From contig NZ_JAHRDV010000013.1 in assembly GCF_019083805.1 (NCBI RefSeq), positions 20,441-84,440 of the forward strand: a stretch of 64,000 nt of DNA. Direction: 5' to 3'. The notes beneath the pieces are model-generated. The model saw only the letters and a program-made list of their open reading frames with translations. It was not told where the DNA came from and did not search any database. Each line of letters starts with the position of its first letter. The first letter of the stretch is position 1. Positions 55,072 to 63,147 of the stretch are shown piece after piece. The stretch comes from Acetobacter estunensis (lineage in GTDB: Bacteria; Pseudomonadota; Alphaproteobacteria; Acetobacterales; Acetobacteraceae). Both the position numbers and the translations under genes were made by a program.

Positions 55072-55217
55072 GTTCGTATCGTCTCCAGTCCGCGTCATAT
55101 CCAAATTCTGAATCCGACTTGTTGCAATTCAGACGCAACAGCAGCTTCTTGATGGAGAGACGAAACCGGGTATCCGGATCTTCAAAAAAAGTTTTCGAAT
55201 TTTTTGAGGTCGAACGA

Positions 55218-56219
55218 TCAGCGCGACGATAGAACTACAATCCAGGGCGAAATCCGATACATAGCCGCGCCTTGTGCGTGCGCCACAGCTGCCAGCGCCT
55301 CAAGTGGATCAGAGAGATTGTAGACCCCGGTCAGCGGCTGACGGGCAATATCCCCACGCAGGATAATCACACCGTGGAACCAGGGACGAATGGCGTCTAC
55401 GGCATCCCCTACTGTCCGGTCCCGGACCATCGCCCGTGCACTCGTCCACAGCGCGACCTCTTCGGGTTCCACATGCCGACGTGCGACACCAGAAACGCTA
55501 CCTCCGTTCGTAGAGACGCGTATCTCATCCCCGGCATGAAGGACTTCGGACAGCCCCTGCGGTGATCCGTTGCCTTCAACCTGCACGGCTCCCTCACGGA
55601 CAGCAACCGTGGTGTCCGCATCCTTACGACGGATGTCAAAAGCGGTCCCGACATCCGTTGTCTGGACCGCGCCTGTCGTGACGACAAAAGGTCGCTTCGT
55701 ATCATGGACCACCTGGAAGAAGGCTTCGCCACGCAGGAGGCGGACATCACGGCGGCCGGCGGTGAAATGGGTCGCAATGGCGCTCGATGGTGCGAGCCGG
55801 ATCGTACTGCCATCGGCAAGCATGACGTCACGTTGCTGGGCAACCCCGGTCATCTGATCGGCGCGAAAGCGGAGCAGGATTTCGGGGCTGAAAACGCCAA
55901 CCGCCACACAGGCAGCAGCAAGCCCGACAGCCACAAGGGCCAGCCGCCGCCGTTTCACGCGTCGGTCAGGCGGAAACGATACCACTGTGGAGGTTCCCAG
56001 AGGCGATGTGTCGGACGACAAAGCGGACCCAAGCTGGTCGAACATGCTATTGACGCTGATCCAGTCCCGTTCATGAGCCGGATCGTCGGTCAGCCATGCC
56101 TGAAAACGATGCTGCAAAAGCACGTCATCCGGTGCCTCGTTCAGTGCCAGCAACCACTCGGTGGCCGTACGCGGTGACGGAATGGCGCCGTCCGCCCGAT
56201 CCTGCTGTTCCGTAGCCAT
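55218..56219 (-). CDS. fecR: FecR-type anti-sigma regulator
   Basis: A 333-residue FecR family protein that relays the receptor signal to the sigma factor. The N-terminal DUF4880-like domain (WLLALNEAPDDVLLQHRFQAWL, DPAHERDW) precedes a membrane helix (RLALVAVGLAAACVAVGVF, about 92-110). The periplasmic FecR domain has TGVAQQRDVMLADGSTIRLAPSSAIATHFTAGRRDVRLLRGEAFFQV. It lies between fecI and fecA on the same strand. Confidence 0.92.
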   Translation of the reverse strand: MATEQQDRADGAIPSPRTATEWLLALNEAPDDVLLQHRFQAWLTDDPAHERDWISVNSMFDQLGSALSSDTSPLGTSTVVSFPPDRRVKRRRLALVAVGLAAACVAVGVFSPEILLRFRADQMTGVAQQRDVMLADGSTIRLAPSSAIATHFTAGRRDVRLLRGEAFFQVVHDTKRPFVVTTGAVQTTDVGTAFDIRRKDADTTVAVREGAVQVEGNGSPQGLSEVLHAGDEIRVSTNGGSVSGVARRHVEPEEVALWTSARAMVRDRTVGDAVDAIRPWFHGVIILRGDIARQPLTGVYNLSDPLEALAAVAHAQGAAMYRISPWIVVLSSR

Positions 56220-56328
56220 ACTCTCAGTATCCGACGATGCTGCGGAACGCTACGGATGATGCGCTTCGCTCCCTGCGATAAAGACGAATTGCATGCCGCG
56301 TATTTTCAAAAAATAAATGCATATGGAC

Positions 56329-56835
56329 TTATTCGGTGCCGCCGAGGCGTTTGCGACAATGCTCAAGCCCATCCAGAACAAGGGCATGGGCGAGGCCGAC
56401 AGAAATACCAAGCTGTTCAGAGACTTCCTTATAGGTATGGTTGCCAAGTCGATAAAGCTCGACCGCGCGACGGGTACGTTCTGGAAGCTCCGCAAGAGCG
56501 GCCTGAAGACGCCGGATGTTATCCCGAGCCGCCAGCTCGGCCTCGGGGGAGGCCTTATCCTCGGCAATCTGATCAATCCGGTCGCTGTCACCGGCGTCAT
56601 AGCGCCGACGCTCCAGATCGGCTTTGCGGCGCCCGTCAATGGCAAGGTTACGCACGACACGATACAGATAGCTCAGCGGGTTTTCCCGTGGCGCGACAGC
56701 CGCCGCGCACCGCACCCATGCTTCCTGCACCACGTCTTCCGCGTTTACGCGATCGCCGGTGATGGTGCTCGCGTAGTTCAGCAGGGCATTACGGTGGGCG
56801 GCGTATAAAGCCAGAAATTTCCTGTCACGCGGCAC
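56329..56835 (-). CDS. fecI: RNA polymerase ECF sigma factor, FecI-like
   Basis: A 168-residue extracytoplasmic-function sigma factor. Region 2 is LNYASTITGDRVNAEDVVQEAWVRCAAAVAPRENPLSYLYRVVRNLAIDGRRKADL and region 4 LPERTRRAVELYRLGNHTYKEVSEQLGISVGLAHALVLDGLEHCR. The start is GTG at 56835, with GAGG and AGGAG nearby. It probably directs transcription of fecA after iron-siderophore sensing. A Fur-like box lies upstream. Confidence 0.92.
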   Translation of the reverse strand: MPRDRKFLALYAAHRNALLNYASTITGDRVNAEDVVQEAWVRCAAAVAPRENPLSYLYRVVRNLAIDGRRKADLERRRYDAGDSDRIDQIAEDKASPEAELAARDNIRRLQAALAELPERTRRAVELYRLGNHTYKEVSEQLGISVGLAHALVLDGLEHCRKRLGGTE

Positions 56836-57177
56836 TGCCTCGGGGCTCCTTCCCCGCGTCGATCCATCTCCGTATCCGATATCAGGCGGACATGAAGGTG
56901 TATTTAAGAATGGTTCTCATTTTCCCATACGGGAACAACAGGACTTCCGCAACTGACTTTGTCGATGGGGCAGCCTCGCAGCCAGTCTTCTTGGTTTTTC
57001 TGAATATTTTTTGCTGGGAATCGTCCTGTCTCTATCGGACATAAAACACCGGTTTCGCATAGCAAGGAAACAGAAGAAGGGAAGCTGCGGATAGTGCTCG
57101 CGACGAACTTGACCAATTTACCCGGTGTGCGTTTCGGTCGCCCGGCAGCATCCGCCGAGCACAAGGTGTGAACCATC
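56836..57177. promoter_or_regulatory. Divergent promoter region between fecI and the LysR gene
   Basis: These 342 bases hold the promoters of fecI and of the LysR gene at 57178. A Fur-box-like sequence is noted separately; no other gene is seen. Confidence 0.5.
56906..56924. promoter_or_regulatory. Candidate Fur box upstream of fecI
   Basis: AAGAATGGTTCTCATTTTC resembles the Fur consensus (GATAATGATAATCATTATC) at the GAATG-N-TCATT core. It lies 71 bases before the fecI start, where iron repression is expected for such operons. Confidence 0.5.
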
Positions 57178-58098
57178 GTGCGCCGGCCGCCGCTTGATCT
57201 GCGTGAGCTATGGATCGTCCGCGAGATTGCGGCCCATGGCAGCATCCACGGCGCGGCGCGCGCTCTGGGGTACAAGCAATCCTCGCTCAGCCGCACCCTG
57301 CATCTGCTGGAGGGACGTGTCGGGGCAGCGCTTTTCATGCGCTCGCCGGGCGGCGCGACACTGACACTCGCCGGAGAAGCCTTTCTCCGGAAGGCCAATG
57401 ACCTGCTTGATGGCGCACTGAGCCTTTACGAGCAGACGCGGCGTTGGGGCAACGGGGAACGCGGTCTGGTCACCGTCGGCATCGAAAGCTGCATTCCGCC
57501 GGGTCGGGCATCGGTCCTGCTGGAGCCCTGCCGCATCCACCAGCCCGACATTTCATTCCGTTATCGCGAGGGCACCCGTGAATTTCTGAGCCATCTCGTG
57601 GAAATGGATTTCCTGGATCTCGCCATCACCACCCTTCCCCCAATGGACACAGTTCTGGCGATGACGCCACTCTGGAGCGACCGGGTTGTGGTGGTGGTGC
57701 CGGCCGGACATCCACTGGCGGATCGGCAATCCGTCCTGTGGACAACTTTCGCTCGCGAGACGTTCCTGATTGGCACGGACAACGCCGGGCATGAACTGCA
57801 CACTCTCCTGAAACGCCGGATGACCCAGGCCGGGCTGCATCCCCTTGTCCGCCATCACGATATTGGCAGCCTGCGCGTGATCGCGGTCGTCGCCAATGGC
57901 GAAGGGATTGCTCTGCTGCCGGAGGCATGGATCGGCTTCCTGCCTGATGGTATGAAAGAGCGGATTGTGGCGATCGAAGTCTTGGACGGAGAGGGCCGTC
58001 CCCATCTGGATTACGGCGCCATCTCCAAGAAGGGGGGCGGCTCGCCAGCCACCCTGCGCATTCTTACCGCGTTGAAGGCGGCGCAGCAGTCAGTGTAG
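57178..58098 (+). CDS. LysR family transcriptional regulator of the conjugative module
   Basis: A 306-residue LysR-type regulator. The DNA-binding domain is LDLRELWIVREIAAHGSIHGAARALGYKQSSLSRTLHLLEGRVG (residues 6-49). It begins with GTG at 57178 and ends convergently with DUF2274, overlapping it by 35 bases. Similar LysR genes face the DUF2274-trbI ends of alphaproteobacterial conjugative elements, so it probably controls transfer genes. Confidence 0.9.
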   Translation: MRRPPLDLRELWIVREIAAHGSIHGAARALGYKQSSLSRTLHLLEGRVGAALFMRSPGGATLTLAGEAFLRKANDLLDGALSLYEQTRRWGNGERGLVTVGIESCIPPGRASVLLEPCRIHQPDISFRYREGTREFLSHLVEMDFLDLAITTLPPMDTVLAMTPLWSDRVVVVVPAGHPLADRQSVLWTTFARETFLIGTDNAGHELHTLLKRRMTQAGLHPLVRHHDIGSLRVIAVVANGEGIALLPEAWIGFLPDGMKERIVAIEVLDGEGRPHLDYGAISKKGGGSPATLRILTALKAAQQSV

Positions 58099-58321
58099 CA
58101 CCCGGCTGGGGACGGTCCCGACGTGCTTTCTGAAACGCGCGGTCGGCATCCATAAAACCCCGGATCATATGGGGCAGCAACTTTGCCGGGTCGACCGAGC
58201 GGCCGTTATGGCGAACCAGCGCGGCATAGGCGACCAGGTCACGATGCAGATCGGCCGGCAATTGAATCGTCATCCGGACAGGCCTGTCGTCAGGGATTTC
58301 GGTGATGCGGAGCGTGGTCAT
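58064..58321 (-). CDS. DUF2274 domain-containing protein
   Basis: An 85-residue DUF2274 protein, the usual last gene of Trb operons in alphaproteobacterial conjugative elements. TLRITEIPDDRPVRMTIQLPADLHRDLVAYAALVRHNGRSVDPAKLLPHMIRGFMDADRAF has the ribbon-helix-helix-like start. Its ATG overlaps the trbI stop. Its function in transfer is unproven. Confidence 0.88.
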   Translation of the reverse strand: MTTLRITEIPDDRPVRMTIQLPADLHRDLVAYAALVRHNGRSVDPAKLLPHMIRGFMDADRAFQKARRDRPQPGATLTAAPPSTR

Positions 58322-59511
58322 GGGGCTTGTTCCTTCGCGTGCCAGGGTTTGAGGATCCAATCTCTGGAGAGGATCAGGGTAAATGGCAGGCCGGGCCGGT
58401 CGGTCAGGGTGGGCTGGATGTTGAGGCTGCGGTCGATCAGGCGGTTGCCGACCATAGAAAAGCCGTTGCTGGCGCCGGAACGGATGGCCTGGGCCAGATT
58501 GTTCTCACTCTGGCTGGTCCCCGCTTCGGAGCCCACGCTGAGCAGGGTGGTGACCAGAGCGGCTTTGAAAAGCTGGCCCCAATGGTTGTTCACCTCGTCG
58601 GACAGGCCGGACTGACCGATGGCGTTACCACCGGGCAGCTTCTCCAGCACGAGGCTCTCGCCATCGGGGAAGATCAGCCGGGTCCAGATGATCTGTGTCC
58701 GCTGCTGCCCGAAGGAGATGGCGCTGTTATAAGCCCCGAACAGCAGGCTGCCCTGCGGAATCAGAAGATAACGACCGGTCGGACTGTCATAGACGTTCTG
58801 GGTGACGTGCCCCACGATCTGGCCTGGCAGGTCGGAGCTGATTTTCGTATTCAGCGCGCCAGCGATCACCGAGCCCGCCTGGAGGATATAGGGTGAGGCA
58901 AGCGGCGCGCTGCGATCGGGACTGGTCGTCGCGCGGTCGGGCTGCCCCGCCAGAAAGGCACGGTTTCCAGACTGTGCATCCGTCGAAGGGGCCGCTGGTC
59001 CCTGAGAAGTTGAGGCACCCGACACAGGCGCCGCCGCCTGTGCGCTGACACGGTCACGCTCCCCTGTCTGCACGAACAATTTGCTGGCGATTGCGGCCTC
59101 GACCTCCTGCGCGGCACGGCGATCATCCCCGCCTGATGCAGCTTTCCCCTGTGCCTGTGCTTTCAGGATGGTGTGTCCCAGATCGCCAGGCAGAGCAGGA
59201 CCGAGCTTCGGTACATTATTGCCGACATAATCTGAGGGCAGCCCCGCCAGCCCGTCGGCGGACGGGCGCACATCCGTGTCCTGGATGGCGGCCGGTGGCG
59301 TTTTGTGACTGCTGTTCTCCAACGCGTAGCCAAGTGCCAAGCCAATGGCGAGCATGCCCACGCCACCGAGCGCCCAGACCACGGTGCGCGACAGGCGCAC
59401 CACGCGCGGCCGTTCCGCCCGCAGGCGCAGATCGGGCGGTGGTGATACGGAATTTCCTCCTATGGGGGGAGCCGCAGAATTTTCTCCCACTGTCGATGCC
59501 TGCCCGGTCAT
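58318..59511 (-). CDS. trbI: Conjugal transfer protein TrbI (VirB10-like)
   Basis: A 397-residue TrbI/VirB10 component of the mating-pair formation type IV secretion system. The cytoplasmic N-terminus is proline-rich, a single membrane helix is at about 43-62 (WALGGVGMLAIGLALGYAL), and the periplasmic C-terminal domain has LLIPQGSLLFGAYNSAISFGQQRTQIIWTRLIFPDGESLVLEKLPGGNAIGQSGL. Overlaps trbG by ATGA. Confidence 0.92.
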   Translation of the reverse strand: MTGQASTVGENSAAPPIGGNSVSPPPDLRLRAERPRVVRLSRTVVWALGGVGMLAIGLALGYALENSSHKTPPAAIQDTDVRPSADGLAGLPSDYVGNNVPKLGPALPGDLGHTILKAQAQGKAASGGDDRRAAQEVEAAIASKLFVQTGERDRVSAQAAAPVSGASTSQGPAAPSTDAQSGNRAFLAGQPDRATTSPDRSAPLASPYILQAGSVIAGALNTKISSDLPGQIVGHVTQNVYDSPTGRYLLIPQGSLLFGAYNSAISFGQQRTQIIWTRLIFPDGESLVLEKLPGGNAIGQSGLSDEVNNHWGQLFKAALVTTLLSVGSEAGTSQSENNLAQAIRSGASNGFSMVGNRLIDRSLNIQPTLTDRPGLPFTLILSRDWILKPWHAKEQAP

Positions 59512-60500
59512 GTCCGCCGTCCATCGGTTCGGACGATGCGCACACGCTGCTCGGAGTGCTTATCGCCCAGCCGCAGTTCGGCGGCCCCGAACAGGCGATC
59601 CACGATCATCCAGTTCTGCCGCACCCGGTAATTGACCAGTTCCGGTCCGCCGTCGGCCCCCAGCACGAACAACGGTGGTAGTTCCCCCTGCCCGATCCCG
59701 GACGGAAAGGCGATATAGACCTTGTGGCCGTCGTCGAACGCCCGGCCGGGGAGCCAGGGCGGCGTGCCCCCTTTCACCGGCTGTATGGCGTAGCGGAAAT
59801 TCAGGGTATCGAGATTCAGCCCCGCGTCCACCGGGGCAGCGTCATCGGCCGCATCGTCCTGCCGATGCAGAGCGATAAGGCTGTCCTCGGGATAATCCCA
59901 TGACACCGACGCCATATACGTCGTCGGGGTGGAGCGCAGTTCCGCCAGATAGGTGCGCCGATCCGTGTTGACGATCAGATTGGTGGTGAGGTCGGGGCGG
60001 GTCGGCTTGACCAGGATATGAATCCGCTTTGTCGCCCCTGCCCCGCTCTCGGTATCGCCGATGATCCAACGCACAGTGTCACCGGCCGCGACAGGCCCGG
60101 TGCCGACCAGCTTCTCCCCCTGCTGGAGCATGATGTCGGTAATTTCACCCGGCGAGGCATAGACCTGATAGAGAGCGCCGGGGCTGTAGGGATAGACCTG
60201 CACCGCGTTGATGAACCCGGCCCGCGTGGGCTGAATGCGTGCCGCCAGATTGGCCTGCGTCACGCGCGCGGTCGGATCGGTGACTTCGGGGGCCGAATGG
60301 ACCGCACGTCGTGAGGGCAACGGCTTGAGCTGTCCCGGTAAGGGAAGCGGTTTCGGGACTTCCACCACCCGCACCGGTTTCGGCGGGTCCGGCAGACGTG
60401 TCGCCTGAACAGCGTCATCATAGCGGATGACCGGCGGACGGTAATGCTGCGCGCAGCCGGCCAGAGGCAGGACCAACAGCGGGAGAACACGACGGATCAT
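59508..60500 (-). CDS. trbG: P-type conjugative transfer protein TrbG (VirB9-like)
   Basis: A 330-residue TrbG/VirB9 outer-membrane-associated secretion component. A lipoprotein-like signal peptide ends LAGCAQHYRPP. VQVYPYSPGALYQVYASPGEITDIMLQQGEKLVGTGPVAAGDTVRWIIGDTES and the C-terminal FVLGADGGPELVNYRVRQNWMIVDRLFGAAELRLG are family signatures. It overlaps trbF and trbI by four bases each. Confidence 0.93.
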   Translation of the reverse strand: MIRRVLPLLVLPLAGCAQHYRPPVIRYDDAVQATRLPDPPKPVRVVEVPKPLPLPGQLKPLPSRRAVHSAPEVTDPTARVTQANLAARIQPTRAGFINAVQVYPYSPGALYQVYASPGEITDIMLQQGEKLVGTGPVAAGDTVRWIIGDTESGAGATKRIHILVKPTRPDLTTNLIVNTDRRTYLAELRSTPTTYMASVSWDYPEDSLIALHRQDDAADDAAPVDAGLNLDTLNFRYAIQPVKGGTPPWLPGRAFDDGHKVYIAFPSGIGQGELPPLFVLGADGGPELVNYRVRQNWMIVDRLFGAAELRLGDKHSEQRVRIVRTDGRRT

Positions 60501-61189
60501 TGGCCCAGCTCCTTCGACCAGTTGATGGCGGAGACGTAGATGCCCAGAGGATTTTTCCTGAGATGATCGGCATCGCGTGGCGTGTGCAGAACGACCGAGA
60601 CGATGGCGGTCCAGCGTTCGGTTCCGGTAAAAGCGCCATCGCGGTAATGGCGCTCCGTCCAGGCCACACGGAAGCTGCCGGGCGAAGCCCGGATCACCGA
60701 GGCGATGTCCACCTCGACCTGCTCGTGCCCGATGCGCGAGAACGGATCATTGAGGCGGGCATAATCGTTAAGCGCCTGCGCGCCTGACGTGGTGGTGAAA
60801 TCATAGGACCGTAGCCAGTTCTGGCGGACCACCACAGGGTCCGACGACAGGGCGCGCACGTCGTGGACGAACTGCGCCAGATACTAGGCGATCTGCGGAT
60901 CGGCAGGGATATAACCTGCTGTCGCGGGCGCCACGATCTGCGCCTGACCCAGCCGGTCCACCTGCACTACCCACGGCGTGATGGTGCCGCGCGCGGATTG
61001 CCAGACCAGCCCGGCCCCAAGGCCTGCGGACAGGAACAGGCTGCCAAAGGCCATCAACCGCCAGTTGCGGGCCTGGATGCGGGCAGTCCCAATACGCTCG
61101 TCCCAGATTTGTGCGGCCTTCTGATACGGGGTCACGGGTTCGGGCGTGGTCCCGTAGCGTGTGGTGGAGCGACGGAACATCGTCCTCAT
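60497..61189 (-). pseudogene. trbF: Conjugal transfer protein TrbF (VirB8-like) with in-frame amber stop
   Basis: Read through, the frame gives about 230 residues of TrbF: membrane helix NWRLMAFGSLFLSAGLGAGL (about 43-62), then ADPQIA, a TAG codon (60886-60884) and YLAQFVHDVRALSSDPVVVRQNWLRSYDF. Family members have Trp at the stop position (PQIAWYLA), so a TGG-to-TAG change explains it. Unless the cell suppresses amber codons or the base is an error, TrbF is lost, and VirB8-like proteins are essential for transfer. The two halves are otherwise intact. Confidence 0.9.
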
Positions 61190-62613
61190 TCCTTTTCCGA
61201 GAGATCGATGGAGGAAGATCCGCCCCCGCCATCGGCGGAGCGGATGACATGGGCGGCTTCAGCCGCATGAGCTGCGGCGTTGCGGCGCTTCATTTTCTGA
61301 GCCCAGCGGGGCGGTTCGCCGGAACCGCCACCATCTCCACCAGACGGCCCCTCACCAGTAGGGCCGCCACCCGTGGGGCCACCCCCTTCTCCAGCAGGAC
61401 CACCGCCACCAGAAGGTGCCGGTCCGCTATCTCCGCCTTCGCCGCCCTCTCCACCGCCCATCCCGCGCGCGGCCCAGCGTCCACCGGCGGCATAGCTTTC
61501 CTTGAGGGATGAACCGGCACGCGAAGCCGCCCCTTTGACGGCATTCGCGACGTTCCCGCCGACAGCCCGGCCCATGCCGCCGATCCCGGCGGCCATGCTG
61601 CCCGCGCCGCCGGATGCGCCTGCGGCTCCGGCCGAATAGGCGGATGTGGCTGCTCCCGCGATCGCGGCCCCGCCCCGCGCGGCAGCCGCCGTGGCACCGA
61701 GGGCGGCTGCACCACCGGAAGCAACAGCCCCGATACCGGCCGCAGCAGCAGCGCCCATGGCACCTACCGCCATGCCGGTGCCAACAGCAGCACCCGCCCC
61801 AAGCTGGGGCGCACCGGAGATCAGCCCATTGGCGATGCTGCCCCCAAAAATGGACAGGCCGACGATCGAAAGCGACGCCAGCACCACCGAGACGGCCTGG
61901 CCGATCGTCGGCACATCGCTGCCATAGGACGTCGTGAACTGGGCGAACAGAACCGACGCGATGGCGGAAATAACCGCCAGCACCATGATCTTCACACCAG
62001 AGGAGACGACATTGCCCAGCACCTTCTCGGCCAGAAAGGCGGTGCGATTGAACAGGGCAAACGGGATCAGGACAAACCCGGCCAGCGTCGTCAGCTTGAA
62101 TTCTATCAGGGCGACAAAGAGCTGCACGGCGAGAATGAAGAACGCCGCCAGCACGATCAGCCAGGACAGGCAGAGCACGAAGATCTGGATGAAGTTGGTA
62201 AAGAAGGCGACCGGACCAAGGAGAGTGTGAACAGAGTCCAGAAGCGGCTGCGCTGCCGTAAATCCGGTCGAGGCCAGTCGGCCGGGCCGCAGGAAATCAC
62301 CAAGCGCCAGACTGCCACCGCCGACCTTCAGTCCGAAGGCGGCAAAGCTGTCGAAGACGATCTTCGAGAGCGCATCGAAATCGTTGATGACCCAGGCGAA
62401 GAAGCCGATATAGAGCGTCTTCTTCACCAGACGCTGGATAATGTCCTCATCCGCCGCCCACGCCCAGAACAAACCGGCCAGCGCGATGTCCAGCACCGAC
62501 AGCGTACCTGCCAGCGAGATCACATTCCCCTTCACCAGACCGAACCCCGTATCGATGGTGGTGGTGAAGGTGTTCAAAAAGGTATCGATAACACCGACAT
62601 CGTTCATGGCCAT
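61186..62613 (-). CDS. trbL: P-type conjugative transfer protein TrbL (VirB6-like)
   Basis: A 475-residue polytopic inner-membrane protein of the type IV secretion channel. Several helices cover about residues 25-280, including LSWLIVLAAFFILAVQLFVALIEFKLTTLAGFVLIPFALF. The C-terminal 190 residues form a low-complexity Ala/Gly/Ser-rich tail (AGAAVGTGMAVGAMGAAAAAG), common in TrbL. It ends overlapping trbF and starts six bases after the trbJ stop. A start at 62607 is an alternative. Confidence 0.92.
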   Translation of the reverse strand: MAMNDVGVIDTFLNTFTTTIDTGFGLVKGNVISLAGTLSVLDIALAGLFWAWAADEDIIQRLVKKTLYIGFFAWVINDFDALSKIVFDSFAAFGLKVGGGSLALGDFLRPGRLASTGFTAAQPLLDSVHTLLGPVAFFTNFIQIFVLCLSWLIVLAAFFILAVQLFVALIEFKLTTLAGFVLIPFALFNRTAFLAEKVLGNVVSSGVKIMVLAVISAIASVLFAQFTTSYGSDVPTIGQAVSVVLASLSIVGLSIFGGSIANGLISGAPQLGAGAAVGTGMAVGAMGAAAAAGIGAVASGGAAALGATAAAARGGAAIAGAATSAYSAGAAGASGGAGSMAAGIGGMGRAVGGNVANAVKGAASRAGSSLKESYAAGGRWAARGMGGGEGGEGGDSGPAPSGGGGPAGEGGGPTGGGPTGEGPSGGDGGGSGEPPRWAQKMKRRNAAAHAAEAAHVIRSADGGGGSSSIDLSEKE

Positions 62614-62618
62614 GATGG

Positions 62619-63147
62619 TCAGTTCCCACTACTGCCGAACATGGACACCGAAGTCGGGCTGTAGGCGTTATATTGGGAAAAATGCTGATACTGAGCTTCG
62701 CTCTCGGCTTCGGTGGCAGCATTTCGCGCCCGCTCCAGCGCCGTGGCCCGCCCGTTGGCGGCGAGTTCGGCCTGGATGTCCGATAACTGGCGCGACTGAA
62801 GTGCGAGAAGCTGATTGCCGGCCTGCGCTGCCTGCAGGGCACCTGTGGAATCCTGGCTGGCCGAAACAAGCTGGGTCATGGCACTGCTGTCGGAAGGAAT
62901 ATTCCCCACAACACGCGCCTGCAGTTTCAGGGCATCTTCAAAGCCGCCTACGGAATTCTGCCACCTTGTCTGCGCCTGGCTGAACAGGGCGCTGTCGGAC
63001 ATGCCCGATGAGACCGACGTATAGGACTGCTGGTACTGCTGCTCGACGGACTGGACGCTGTAGGCAATGTTCTGCGCCTGCGCGAGCAGTGCCGTGGTCT
63101 GGGAAATCGTTGATTGCAACGATGACAATGTCGACGCGGATTTCTCA
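62619..63147 (-). pseudogene. trbJ: Conjugal transfer protein TrbJ, 3' part only
   Basis: The C-terminal part of TrbJ (VirB5-like): LLAQAQNIAYSVQSVEQQYQQ, ALFSQAQTRWQNSVGGFEDALKLQARVVGNIPSDSSAMTQLVSASQDSTGALQAAQAGNQLLALQSRQLSDIQAEL and the end SPTSVSMFGSSGN. The N-terminal half and signal peptide are gone: beyond about 63147 the sequence belongs to an insertion element. The open frame to 63188 is only a chance extension. Confidence 0.85.
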
